Source: Phycisphaerales bacterium (GTDB lineage Bacteria; Planctomycetota; Phycisphaerae; UBA1845). From it: a stretch of DNA of 64,000 bases. Each line of letters starts with the position of its first letter. Position 1 is the stretch's first letter. The position numbers were made by a program, and so were the translations under genes. The DNA is taken from positions 1 to 64,000 of the forward strand of contig QZJT01000124.1 of NCBI GenBank assembly GCA_003597935.1. The letters run 5' to 3'. The notes under the pieces were generated by a model that saw only the letters and a program-made list of their open reading frames with translations, did not search any database and was not told the DNA's origin. Positions 25,303-34,133 of the stretch are shown in pieces.

Positions 25303-26739
25303 TCACCAGGCGCCTACGCCGAGCACGGTCCGCCACCAGACGTACACGACCAGCAGCATCACGACAAACGCGCAGACCGTCAACCACCAGCCGAGCGTCA
25401 CGACCTCGCGGACGCTGTAGTGGCCGGCGGCGAAGGCGATCGCATTGGGCGGCGAACTGACCGGCAGCAGGAACGACAGCCCCGTGGGCACCGTCACCAC
25501 CAGGGTCATCATCACCGGGCGGATCCCCGTCATCTCGCCCAGGGCGAAGCCGATCGGCAACAGGATGGCCACCGCGGCCGCGTTGCTGATCGCCTCGGTC
25601 AGTGCCATCGCCACCAGCACCAGCAGTGCCAGCACCAGCCAGGAGGGCGTCTGCTGCGTGATGACCAGTCGGGAAAGCCACTCCATGGCGTGGGTCTCGG
25701 TCAGCGACTGCCCCAGCACCACCGCGCCGCCATAGAGGACGATGACGCCCCAGTTGACGTATCCCTGAATGGCGTTCCACTCGACGATCCGCAGCAGGAA
25801 CAGCGACCCGGCCGCCAGGGCCGCGATGACGGCAATGCCGAAGGTCTTGCCGACCGCGATCCACGCCGCGATGGTGAGCACCGTCAGCCAGGCGAGCCGC
25901 CGCTCGCGCCCGGACATCGGCCCCAGCAGGCGCACGCGCTCGTCCAGCATCTGCGTCGCCGGGGTCACGTCGTCGACGTCGTCGGGCAGACGGACCCGCA
26001 GGATGACCGCGGCCGCCGCCGTCAACAGGACGACCAGCGGGATGCACGCGATCGCCCATTGCAGGAACTCGATCGTCTGGCCGGGATACTCCTTCTCCAG
26101 CAGGCTCAGCGCCAGCGGGCCTCTGCCCCCCCCCAGAATCGTGCCGCAGGACCCGATGATCGACCCCCAGGCCAGGGCCAGAAACAGCCGCTTGGCGTAG
26201 GCGTGCCCGCGCTCCAGCTTCATGGCGTCGACGATTTCGACCGCGATTGGGTAGATCATGGCGGCCACGCCGTAGGAGGGCATCCACAGCGCCAGGAATG
26301 CGGCGGACAGCAGCACGCCGTTGATCAGCCGGTGCGGCGTGCGGTCGAACCGCTGCAGGGCCAGCAGGGTGATGCGCTTGGACAAGCCCGTCGCGATCAT
26401 GGCGGCCGCCAGCAGAAACACCCCCATGATGAAGAAGACCGCGCTGTTTCCGAAGAACGAGAAGACGGTGTCAGCCGGCAGCACGTTGAGCAGCGGCAGC
26501 AGCGCGATGACGAGCAGGCCGGAGGCCGGCAGCGGGATGATGCTGGTGAACCACAGCGCGACGGCGAGGATGAAGACGGCCACGCAGCGCTGGGCCGCGG
26601 CCGGGTGGAGCGAGACCGGCAGGCGGTCGGGCGTCACAAAGGTCGGCAGCAGGCACAGGGCCAGCGCCGCGGCCGCCGCGGCGATGACGATGGCGGCCTT
26701 GACGCGCGTCCTGTCCCAGCCACCCTTCAACTTCGACAC
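25303..26739 (-). CDS. SLC13/DASS-family anion transporter
   Basis: 478 residues and about 11-12 TM segments. Two inverted-repeat signatures of the DASS fold are visible: SNAAAVAILLPIGFALGEMTG near the end and WMPSYGVAAMIYPIA earlier. The final FLLPVSSPPNAIAFAAGHYSVREVV carries the SSPPNAIA motif of the second half (usually SNT-like Ser-Asn-Thr region; here SSPPN). Sodium-coupled dicarboxylate or sulfate import are the family's roles; cysC immediately downstream argues for sulfate. A 9-nt C run lies at 26126-26134. Confidence 0.85.
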   Translation of the reverse strand: MSKLKGGWDRTRVKAAIVIAAAAAALALCLLPTFVTPDRLPVSLHPAAAQRCVAVFILAVALWFTSIIPLPASGLLVIALLPLLNVLPADTVFSFFGNSAVFFIMGVFLLAAAMIATGLSKRITLLALQRFDRTPHRLINGVLLSAAFLALWMPSYGVAAMIYPIAVEIVDAMKLERGHAYAKRLFLALAWGSIIGSCGTILGGGRGPLALSLLEKEYPGQTIEFLQWAIACIPLVVLLTAAAAVILRVRLPDDVDDVTPATQMLDERVRLLGPMSGRERRLAWLTVLTIAAWIAVGKTFGIAVIAALAAGSLFLLRIVEWNAIQGYVNWGVIVLYGGAVVLGQSLTETHAMEWLSRLVITQQTPSWLVLALLVLVAMALTEAISNAAAVAILLPIGFALGEMTGIRPVMMTLVVTVPTGLSFLLPVSSPPNAIAFAAGHYSVREVVTLGWWLTVCAFVVMLLVVYVWWRTVLGVGAW

Positions 26740-26759
26740 CGCGTTCCGATCGATGGACG

Positions 26760-27305
26760 TCAGGAATCGTAGTGCAGCACGGAATGAAGGGGATATCGGC
26801 TCAGCTTGCGGCGGCCGTTGAGAAAGGTCAGTTCGATCAGCACGGCGATGCCGGCCACCACTCCGCCCAGCCGCTCGACCAGCCGCCCGCAGGCCGTCAT
26901 CGTCCCCCCGGTGGCCAGCACGTCGTCCACCAGCAGCACCCGGTCGCCCGGCCGCAGGGCGTCGGCATGCATCTCCAGGCTGTCGGTGCCGTATTCGAGG
27001 TCATACTCTTCACGGTGGGCCTCATAGGGGAGTTTGCCGGGCTTGCGGATCGGGATGAACCCGGCCGAGAGGTGGCCGGCGATCGCCGTGCCGAAGATGA
27101 AGCCGCGCGATTCGGCGCTGGCGACGGCGTCGATCTTCATGCTGCGGAACGGCTGCGTCAGATACTCGATGGCCAGCGCCAGCCCGGCCGGGTCGCGCAG
27201 CAGCGGCGTGATGTCCTTGAACGCCACGCCGGGCTTGGGGAAATCCGGGATGTCGCGGATGAGGTCGCGCAGCTTGGTGATACGGATCGGTCCCGGCTCT
27301 TCCAT
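26760..27305 (-). CDS. apt: Adenine phosphoribosyltransferase
   Basis: 181 residues from MEEPGPIRITKLRDLIRDIPDFPKPG (27305), with GGAGGA upstream; the longer track ORF is a shadow in its N-terminal half. PRPP-binding loop VLLVDDVLATGGTMTACGRLVERLGG and ASAESRGFIFGTAIA are diagnostic. It makes AMP from adenine and PRPP, purine salvage in the cytosol. Stands between a PEGA lipoprotein gene and the transporter. Confidence 0.95.
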   Translation of the reverse strand: MEEPGPIRITKLRDLIRDIPDFPKPGVAFKDITPLLRDPAGLALAIEYLTQPFRSMKIDAVASAESRGFIFGTAIAGHLSAGFIPIRKPGKLPYEAHREEYDLEYGTDSLEMHADALRPGDRVLLVDDVLATGGTMTACGRLVERLGGVVAGIAVLIELTFLNGRRKLSRYPLHSVLHYDS

Positions 27306-27361
27306 GGTGATTCCTCCGGCGACCGGCCGGACCCCATCCATTCCTGAGACTGCGGGCGCCA

Positions 27362-27847
27362 TCAAGGCTCCACGTCCGGGCGCTCGGCGTTGCCGTCGGC
27401 GTCCAGCGCCGTGCGGCGCGTCTCCATGGCCCGCTCGAAGAGCGCGTCGTTGGCCACGGGCGGCTGCGGCTGGAGGGTGAACTCGCGCTGCCGGGCGTCC
27501 ACGATCTGTCCCGGCCACAGCACCTCGGCCACGAAGTCCAGCGGCGGGATCTGATACCAGGGCGGGCGCAGCGTCCAATGCGTGTTCAGCGTCGCGTACC
27601 CGTCCTTGCGGATGAGCACTTCGTAGTCGCCATACCAGGTGAAATCGACCGTCACCTCGGACCGGCCGACCTCCTCGTCGTTGAGGTAGACCAGGGCCCC
27701 GGCCGGCTGCGTGGTGATGGTCATCGTTCGGCGGACGCAGCCGGGCAGTGCGAGCAGGGCGAAAACAAGCACGATAGCCGTGATGCGGCCCGCGATGCAT
27801 GGGCGCGCTCGCGCGCGACGCTCTGGTTTCGCAACATCCGACGTCAA
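27362..27847 (-). CDS. PEGA-domain lipoprotein
   Basis: 161 residues, TTG start. Lipoprotein signal TAIVLVFALLALPGC. PEGA domain follows at once: MTITTQPAGALVYLNDEEVGRSEVTVDFTWYGDYEVLIRKDGY, with the PAGA and Tyr-Glu-Val-x-x-x-K-x-Gly-Tyr signature. The remainder (RPPWYQIPPLDFVAEVLWPGQIVD) resembles planctomycete PEGA proteins of unknown function at the membrane surface. Confidence 0.8.
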   Translation of the reverse strand: MTSDVAKPERRARARPCIAGRITAIVLVFALLALPGCVRRTMTITTQPAGALVYLNDEEVGRSEVTVDFTWYGDYEVLIRKDGYATLNTHWTLRPPWYQIPPLDFVAEVLWPGQIVDARQREFTLQPQPPVANDALFERAMETRRTALDADGNAERPDVEP

Positions 27848-27974
27848 AGGCGATACTCAGTGCCGGAACCTCCGGCTCCTGCGGTGGCCCGCCGAAAGCC
27901 GACGGGGTTCCGACAGGGGCAGTTGTAACGAACGCCGGCGAAGATTCAACGGTGTCACGCCGGACCTGCCCCGG

Positions 27975-29582
27975 TCAGGGGGGGTTGCGGATTTCGAAAA
28001 CGTCCACCCAGCCGATATCGAAGATCCAGGGTGAGTGAAACCGGTGCTGGTGCGTCGTCGGGCAGGGGTTGAACTCTCCCTCCATGCGCGGCGACACGAG
28101 GATGATCCGCCGATAGCCGCAAGCGTCCGCCTTCGTGTCGTCAGACATGGCGTCTTCGAGCAACAGACACGCCGCGGAACGCTGCCTCATGTAGTACCGG
28201 ACCTGGATGAACTCGCGGCGGGCCCAGTAGGGTGGCGTCCAGCCGATGGCGTCGAAAACGACCAGATCGTCCGGGCCGGCGTACAGGTCGACGATGGCCG
28301 CCGCGCGGCGTGCGTGCGGCGTGTGGATCGCGGGTGGGCGGAGCGTCAGGCCGACGATGGTCACGCCGGCCGCGACCGCCAGCCACGTGGTCCGTCGCGG
28401 GCACTGGCCGACGCCCAGCACGATCAACGCCACCACGCCGGGCGCGGCGATGCAACTGTAGCGGGCGTGGGTCAGCAGTTCCTTCCCGGTCGTCAGATCC
28501 ACGGCCGTCAGGATCAGAATCGGCAGCAGCGCCCACACCGCGAAGGGAAGGGGCGCTCCCACCCGCCGCCGCCACAGCAGCACAGCGGGCTGGACGAGGA
28601 TGGCCAGCCCGGCCAGCGCCTCGATCTCGATGTTCCAACTCGTCCAGTCGGGCAGCGGCCGCGCGATCGTCAGGCGCAGCGGCAGCGACGCCGCCCGCAG
28701 CAGCGTCCGGCGGACGTGATCCGGGGCGGTGTCCATCAGCCAGTCCTGGGCGCCGATGAAGTCGAGTTGGGCGGCGAGCGAAGGACCCCAGACCACCGCG
28801 AACAGCGCCGCCGAGGCCGCGACCGCCGCCAGCCACGCCCGCAGCAGCGAGCCGCGCCAGCGGATCACGGCGATCAGCACATGGCCGAACAGCGCCAGGG
28901 CCGCGAAATAGTGCGTCATCATCGCCGCCAGCAGGCAGGCGCCATACGAACAGGCCGCGATCCAGCGCCCGCGCCGCGTCAGGGTGCTCCACCTCCGCCC
29001 CATCACCTCAAACAGCCAGTAGGCCGTGCTGATCAGGGCGATGGACAGGGCATAGGGCCTGGCCTGCTGACCCGCGAGAATGTGCGCGTGGCTGATGGCC
29101 AGGATCCCGCCGATCACCAGACCGATACGTCCGGCGCCGTGCAGGCGGCACAGCAGCACGACGGGTACGATCGACAGGGCCGAAATCAGGATCGACGGCA
29201 GGCGCGTCGCCACGTCGCCGGCGCCCCAGAGTCGCCGCCACGCGTAGAGCAGGATGAAGTACACCGGCGGATGGCTGTCGTCGCGCATGCCGCGCCAGAC
29301 GGCGGCGGCGGAGGATCCTGCGTCGAACGTGGTATGGTCGGCGACCTTTCGGAGGATTTGGCCGGCGGGCAGGGCCTCGAACTCGGCCCGCCGGCCGGCG
29401 GAATTGAGCAGCGAGTGGAGTTCGTCCAGCCAGTAGTCCTCCGTGTCGATGTTCCACGCCCGCACCGCCAGCGCGATGAGCAGGATCACGGCCAGCCACT
29501 GCCCGAATCGCCGAGCAGGCGGGCGGTGCGTCGCATCCGCGGCGGCGGCACGCGCGGTCGGTTGGGTCGGCTTACGGGCCAC
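27975..29582 (-). CDS. GT39/ArnT-type membrane glycosyltransferase
   Basis: 535 residues, about 10-12 TMs. After TM1 comes NIDTEDYWLDELHSL, the first-loop acidic motif (DE) of family-39/PMT C glycosyltransferases that use polyprenyl-phosphate sugars. SHPPVYFILLYAWRRL and ADVATRLPSILIS match the next conserved loop. The soluble C-terminal part (LYAGPDDLVVFDAIGWTPPYW) is short. Acceptor and sugar unknown. It is divergent from gatE with 88 bp between starts. Confidence 0.82.
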   Translation of the reverse strand: MARKPTQPTARAAAADATHRPPARRFGQWLAVILLIALAVRAWNIDTEDYWLDELHSLLNSAGRRAEFEALPAGQILRKVADHTTFDAGSSAAAVWRGMRDDSHPPVYFILLYAWRRLWGAGDVATRLPSILISALSIVPVVLLCRLHGAGRIGLVIGGILAISHAHILAGQQARPYALSIALISTAYWLFEVMGRRWSTLTRRGRWIAACSYGACLLAAMMTHYFAALALFGHVLIAVIRWRGSLLRAWLAAVAASAALFAVVWGPSLAAQLDFIGAQDWLMDTAPDHVRRTLLRAASLPLRLTIARPLPDWTSWNIEIEALAGLAILVQPAVLLWRRRVGAPLPFAVWALLPILILTAVDLTTGKELLTHARYSCIAAPGVVALIVLGVGQCPRRTTWLAVAAGVTIVGLTLRPPAIHTPHARRAAAIVDLYAGPDDLVVFDAIGWTPPYWARREFIQVRYYMRQRSAACLLLEDAMSDDTKADACGYRRIILVSPRMEGEFNPCPTTHQHRFHSPWIFDIGWVDVFEIRNPP

Positions 29583-29670
29583 GGTCCGAGAGCAAAGGGC
29601 AACGCACGTCGGGCGTCAACCAGCCACCGGTGGATTGCCGCCTGCGCGGGGGCGCTCTACACTTTTCACC

Positions 29671-31590
29671 ATGATCCAGCCGTTCAAACCGTTCGACCGG
29701 ATGACCCCGGAGGACTACGCCGCCATCGGTTTCAAGTGCGGCCTGGAGGTCCACCAGCAGCTCGCCACCGACCGCAAGCTCTTCTGCCGTTGCCCGGCCG
29801 GACGCTACAGTCCGGAATACGACGCCGAGGTGCTGCGGCACATGCGGCCCACGCTATCCGAGCTGGGCGAATACGACGGCACCGCCCTGATGGAGAAGAA
29901 GACCCACAAGAACATCTTTTACCGCATCCACCACGCCACCGTCTGCACCTACGAGTTCGACGACACGCCGCCCTTCTTCCCGGATGAGCGGGCGATCGAC
30001 ATCGCCCTGGAGATCTGCCAACTTCTGAACCTGAACCTGGTGGGCGAGATGCACATCGCCCGCAAGCAATACCTGGACGGCTCGATCCCTACCGGCTTCC
30101 AGCGCACCGCCATCCTGGGCGTGCGCGGGTGTATCCCGTTCAAGGACCGGCGGATCGGGATCACGCAACTGTCCATCGAGGAAGATTCCTGCCGCGAAGT
30201 GTCGGACGTCGGCCACGACCGCGTGCTGCTGACCGACCGGCTGGGCATGCCGCTCATCGAGACCGTCACCGACCCGGACATGCGCACGCCGCAGGAAGCC
30301 GCCCAGGTGTGCGAACTCATCCGCCTGCTGTGCCGCAGCACGGGCAAGGTGCGGACCGGCTACGGCGCCTCGCGCGAAGACGTCAACGTCAGCGTCCGCG
30401 GCGGGACGCGCGTCGAGATCAAGGGCGTGCCCCAGATCAGCCGCATCCCGCTGCTGGTCTACAACGAAGCGATGCGGCAGTGGTCGCTGTTGAAGATCCG
30501 CGACCTCCTGAAGGAGCGAGGGATCACGCAGGAGACGGTGCGCTGGTCCACGCACGACGTCACGCGCGTGGCCGGGCGCAGTCACTACGCCCCCGTCCGC
30601 GAGGCCGTCAGCCGCGGTTATCGGGTCCGCTGCGTGGTGCTCAAGGGCTTCGCCGGCCTCCTGAGCCATCCGACGCAGGAGCACACCACCTTCGCCAAGG
30701 AGTTCTCCGACCGCGTGCGCGTCATCGCCTGCCTGACGCAGTTGCCGAACATCGTTCACTCCGACACCGCCACCGACACGCTCACGGTGCGCGACTGGAA
30801 GGAGCTGCGCCGCCGCACAGAGGCCGGCGACCACGACGCGCTGATCCTGGTGTGGGGCGACGACCGGGACACGAACACCGCCTGCAACGAGATCGTCATC
30901 CGCGCCACCGAGGCGACGCAGGGCGTCCCCCGCGACACGCGACAGGCGCTGAAGGACGGCACCACCGGCTTCGAACGCGTGCTGCCCGGGGCGGAACGCA
31001 TGTATCCGGACACCGACCTGCCGCCCATGGCGATCACGCGGGAGCGCACTGAGCGCATCCGGGCGCACCTGCCGGAACGGATATGGGAGCGGCTGGCGCG
31101 GCTGGCCGGCCTTGGCATCCCGGCGGATTGCACACACCCGCTGAGCGTCTCACCGCGGCTGGCCCTGTTCGACCGCGTCGTGAACGAACTGAAGGTCAGC
31201 GCCACGCTGGCGGCGGTGGTGCTGGTGCAGCGATTCAAGGCGTTCCGCCGCGCCGGGCTGCCCGTCGATGCCCTGTCCGACGGCGCGGTGTTCGACGTAT
31301 TCCGCGCCTACGCGGAGGGCGGCCTGACGCGCGAGGGGATCGTGCCGGCGCTGGTGGCGGCGCTGCGGCGCCTTCAAGGCGGCGGGACGGAGGAAACCGC
31401 CCCCGGTGTGGAACCCGCGGCAACGATGGTGTCGGTCGAACAGGCAGTGGCGGACGTAGTGTCCCACACCAATGGCCGCAGTTTCGCCAGCGCAGAGAAG
31501 CGCCGCCGCTGGCTGATGGGGCGATTGATGGATTCCCATCGCGGAAGGCTGGCCGGCGCGGACCTGGCGCGACTCCTGGCCCGTTCGTAA
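29671..31590 (+). CDS. gatE: Glu-tRNA(Gln) amidotransferase subunit E (GatE)
   Basis: 639 residues from MIQPFKPFDRMTPEDYAAIG (29671). The first half is the GatB/E catalytic cradle (FKCGLEVHQQLATDRKLFCRCP, KQYLDGSIPTGFQRT, QLSIEEDSCRE, GVPQISRIP). Unlike GatB, residues about 300-430 carry the GAD insert (KEFSDRVRVIACLTQLPNIVHS, LILVWGDDRDTNTACNEIVIRA, FERVLPGAERMYPDTDLPP). The tail has the helical and YqeY-like domains. Length and domain order match archaeal GatE, partner of GatD; gatD is not in the window. It would convert Glu-tRNA(Gln) to Gln-tRNA(Gln). A bacterial host for this archaeal subunit is unusual. Confidence 0.88.
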   Translation: MIQPFKPFDRMTPEDYAAIGFKCGLEVHQQLATDRKLFCRCPAGRYSPEYDAEVLRHMRPTLSELGEYDGTALMEKKTHKNIFYRIHHATVCTYEFDDTPPFFPDERAIDIALEICQLLNLNLVGEMHIARKQYLDGSIPTGFQRTAILGVRGCIPFKDRRIGITQLSIEEDSCREVSDVGHDRVLLTDRLGMPLIETVTDPDMRTPQEAAQVCELIRLLCRSTGKVRTGYGASREDVNVSVRGGTRVEIKGVPQISRIPLLVYNEAMRQWSLLKIRDLLKERGITQETVRWSTHDVTRVAGRSHYAPVREAVSRGYRVRCVVLKGFAGLLSHPTQEHTTFAKEFSDRVRVIACLTQLPNIVHSDTATDTLTVRDWKELRRRTEAGDHDALILVWGDDRDTNTACNEIVIRATEATQGVPRDTRQALKDGTTGFERVLPGAERMYPDTDLPPMAITRERTERIRAHLPERIWERLARLAGLGIPADCTHPLSVSPRLALFDRVVNELKVSATLAAVVLVQRFKAFRRAGLPVDALSDGAVFDVFRAYAEGGLTREGIVPALVAALRRLQGGGTEETAPGVEPAATMVSVEQAVADVVSHTNGRSFASAEKRRRWLMGRLMDSHRGRLAGADLARLLARS

Positions 31591-31618
31591 CCGGGGCGGG
31601 GGCGCACGCGCGGACGAC

Positions 31619-31642
31619 GGTCTGGCCGGCGCCGGCCAGACC
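31619..31642. terminator. Perfect 24-bp palindrome between convergent genes
   Basis: GGTCTGGCCGGC followed by its exact reverse complement, in the 64-bp gap between the ends of gatE and the UVR-motif gene. It has no T run, so it would be a bidirectional hairpin terminator or end-stabilising stem rather than a classical intrinsic terminator. Confidence 0.6.
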
Positions 31643-31654
31643 GCGCCACGCGCT

Positions 31655-32428
31655 CTACCCCTCCGAAACCCGCTGCTTGCCGAGCTTGTCCAGTTCGTCG
31701 CGCAGCCGCGCCGCTTCCTCGAAGCGCTCCTCCGCGATCGCCGCCTTCAGCGCCTCGCGCATCATCGACACCGGATTGACCGACACCTGCCCGCCGATGC
31801 GGCTGCGCATCTGCTCCAGGATCTTGACCTCCTCGCACTCGTCGTAGAGTTCCGGATGGTCGGTCCCGTCGTAATAGGCGCGGATGGACATCAGCGCCCG
31901 GTTGACGTGGGCGAGCGCACTTTCCGCGTGCCCTTCACGTATGGCCTGGTGGGCGTTGCCACGCGCCTGCATCATCAGGATGTACGGCCGGAAGGCCTCC
32001 AGCCGGTTGCGTTCCTCTCCCTCGTCGGCGTGGTCGCGCAGAAAGTCGAGGATCGCCAGGTTGTGGCCGGTGTCGCGCACCACCCGGTCGAACTCCTCCA
32101 GCACGAAGCTGGCCACGTAGCGCCGGTAGTAGAGCGACGCCTCCTCGCGCAGATCGCGGCACTCCTCCGGCGTGATCGAGAACCCGATCACGGTTCCGTT
32201 GCGCCTCTCGTATTCCGCCATCCGCCGCTGCTGATAATCCAGGAGCGTGTCGCAGTCGTGCGGGCGGCCGCCGTCCGGCCGCCCGTCGACTTCCATCTGC
32301 ATGATCCCCAGCTCCACGCGCTGCTGGATCTTGATCTCGCCCTGCTCGGTGCGGATCTTGCGAACCGATATCCGGTCCGGGTGATACGGCCAGTCTTTCA
32401 GCGATGCATCGAGATCGACAAAAGACAT
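31655..32428 (-). CDS. UVR (UvrB/UvrC) motif protein
   Basis: 257 residues from MSFVDLDASLKDWPYHPD; GGAGGGAGAAG precedes the ATG. The C-terminal 40 residues form a UVR helix pair: MMREALKAAIAEERFEEAARLRDELDKL. The centre is helical (SLYYRRYVASFVLEEFDRVVRDTGHNLAILDFL), tetratricopeptide-like, and ends GHAESALAHVNRALMSIRAYYDG. The N-terminus YHPDRISVRKIRTEQGEIKIQQRVELGIMQMEVDG is strongly conserved in relatives that I recall from Planctomycetota. UVR motifs mediate contact with UvrA/B or with Clp partners (McsA); the exact role is unknown. Confidence 0.8.
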   Translation of the reverse strand: MSFVDLDASLKDWPYHPDRISVRKIRTEQGEIKIQQRVELGIMQMEVDGRPDGGRPHDCDTLLDYQQRRMAEYERRNGTVIGFSITPEECRDLREEASLYYRRYVASFVLEEFDRVVRDTGHNLAILDFLRDHADEGEERNRLEAFRPYILMMQARGNAHQAIREGHAESALAHVNRALMSIRAYYDGTDHPELYDECEEVKILEQMRSRIGGQVSVNPVSMMREALKAAIAEERFEEAARLRDELDKLGKQRVSEG

Positions 32429-32661
32429 GTCTTCTCCCTCCGGTCACGTCCGATGCGGCGACTGGGTAGCTCTGCGTGGGTCTGCCCGAAGTCTACGATT
32501 CCAGACCGGCGCGGGAGCCGCAGCGGGCAAGCCGCCCCCCGTGTTTCGATCAAGTTCCCCATCCTGCCTTCCGTGCCCCCGCGCCTGCCGCGCGGCGGCT
32601 CGACGTTCGCGGACGATCGGCCCGACCGAGGCGGACAGCGCCGGATTGTGACCGGGGTGCG

Positions 32662-33504
32662 ATGCCTCTATGTTCCTCCCGCGTGACGGATGGGTCTGAG
32701 AAAGTGGTGACCGGAACAGAGGATCAGCCGAGCCGGGCGGCGGTGGAGGCGTTTTTCCGGACGCCGCTGGCGGCGCGGCGGAACGCGGTCAAAGTGTGGC
32801 GGCCCGTGCCGCAGGGTCTGTGGACGACGCTGGATCGTCACGCGGACCTTGCCTGGTCGACCCGGCGCGAACGCGCGGCCGTGGCGGCCGTGGGCCTGTT
32901 GATCGTCGTGATCGCGCTCACCTCGGGATGGCGGCGAACGCTGGAATCGAAGGGACAGGTTCGAGAATTCCCGGCCTTCGGCGCCGGGTGTGTGGCGTGG
33001 CCGGGCGAGGCCACCGGCGCGGGCGGCGGTTCATCGCCGACGGTGACGGAGTTCGCGCCGGCCGGATGGTCCTATCGTCCCTGGCAGGCGGCCATGCCCC
33101 TCGCCTGGACCGTGTGCCCGCCCATCCTCGGCTGGCTGCTGGTTCGGGCCTTGTGGATCCCGGCCGCGACGCGGGGGCGCTTCCATCAACCGGCCGCGAT
33201 GAACGCAGCGCGGCTGCTCAGCGGCGTGTACCTTTACGTCTACCTGATGATCGGCGCAGGCGCGTTCCTCAACGCCGTCCTGACGTGGCTGGCGCCGCAG
33301 GCGACGGACCGATGGCGCTGGTGGCTGTGGCTGTTTCTTTTCGGCGAGTCGTTCTTCGTGCCGGCCGTGACGTGGGTGCGGCTGGTACGGGCGGATCGGA
33401 CGGGCGACGCGTTCGGCCCCAACCGTCGTGCGTGGGTGACGCTTTACGCCGGCCTGTGCGTGGCGATCCCGCTGGCCGGTATGGGATGGCACGTGGCGCG
33501 CTGA
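32662..33504 (+). CDS. Five-TM membrane protein, unknown
   Basis: 280 residues if it starts at MPLCSSRVTDGSEK (32662); the longer track ORF has non-protein-like codons before this. Predicted TMs: AAVAAVGLLIVVIAL, PPILGWLLVRALWI, GVYLYVYLMIGAGAFLNAVL, WWLWLFLFGESFFVPAVTW and LYAGLCVAIPLAGMG. No known motif. It lies between opposite-strand neighbours and is not in an operon. Confidence 0.65.
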   Translation: MPLCSSRVTDGSEKVVTGTEDQPSRAAVEAFFRTPLAARRNAVKVWRPVPQGLWTTLDRHADLAWSTRRERAAVAAVGLLIVVIALTSGWRRTLESKGQVREFPAFGAGCVAWPGEATGAGGGSSPTVTEFAPAGWSYRPWQAAMPLAWTVCPPILGWLLVRALWIPAATRGRFHQPAAMNAARLLSGVYLYVYLMIGAGAFLNAVLTWLAPQATDRWRWWLWLFLFGESFFVPAVTWVRLVRADRTGDAFGPNRRAWVTLYAGLCVAIPLAGMGWHVAR

Positions 33505-33593
33505 GGCGTCGGCAGGGAACTGAGCAGCGGTCGAGGGATAGAGCGAAGAAAACGGCCCGGACTGTCTCAGCCGGCGCAGATCGTCGGATCGGT

Positions 33594-33905
33594 CTACTCG
33601 CTCGATTCAGCCCCGACCTTGGCGTCCGCGTGCGATGCCTCCTCCGCAGGATGCGAGTCGTCGTGGTCGGGCAGCGATCGCTTCGCTTTCGCCTGCAACG
33701 TCTTGTCCTTGCGGTCGTCGGCGCTGCGGTCTATCTCGTCTTTCACCTCGCTGAGGCCCTTCTTGAACTCGACGATGCTCCTGCCGGCGGAACGGGCGAT
33801 CTCGGGCAGCCGGCGGCCGAAGATCAACAGGGCCACCACGACGATGATCAACATCTCGAACGGGCCGGGCATTCCGATGGCGAGAATCAGTGGTGCAGGG
33901 TGCAT
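33594..33905 (-). CDS. tatA: Twin-arginine translocase subunit TatA
   Basis: 103 residues. N-terminal TM (FEMLIIVVVALLIFG) with the FG hinge, then an amphipathic helix RRLPEIARSAGRSIVEFKKGLSEVKDEI, and a charged disordered tail. This is the TatA pattern (FGxRLPE); TatB would usually be longer and lack the RSxGRSIxEFKKG stretch. It forms the translocation channel with TatC, which is not in the window. Confidence 0.93.
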   Translation of the reverse strand: MHPAPLILAIGMPGPFEMLIIVVVALLIFGRRLPEIARSAGRSIVEFKKGLSEVKDEIDRSADDRKDKTLQAKAKRSLPDHDDSHPAEEASHADAKVGAESSE

Positions 33906-34133
33906 AGGCGCCGCCTTTCGTGGGCCCGCGCGGACTACGGCCGCGCGTATCCTGGGCCGCTTCTATTGTACGACGGGTGGCCGGCTCGCGTCAAAGAAAG
34001 GGCGCCGGCGATCCACCACGCACGGCCGCGCCCGGCGCCGGCCGTTCTTGTCCAGCGCCGGCGAGACCCTAGAATCATCGTCTGAATGACCCCCTGTGCC
34101 GCAACGGCGGCGGCCCCGGACGGATTCCACCGC

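Noticed and set aside
27306-27800. N-terminal half of the 346-residue ORF ending in apt
   Set aside because: Antisense-like composition over the PEGA gene in another frame; apt has its own GGAGG and ATG at 27305.
28035-29987. 650-residue plus-strand ORF
   Set aside because: Antisense of the glycosyltransferase, running out of frame into gatE; low-complexity composition.
29671-31590. GatB of the bacterial GatCAB enzyme
   Set aside because: The GAD insert, longer length and archaeal-type motifs fit GatE; no gatC or gatA is adjacent.
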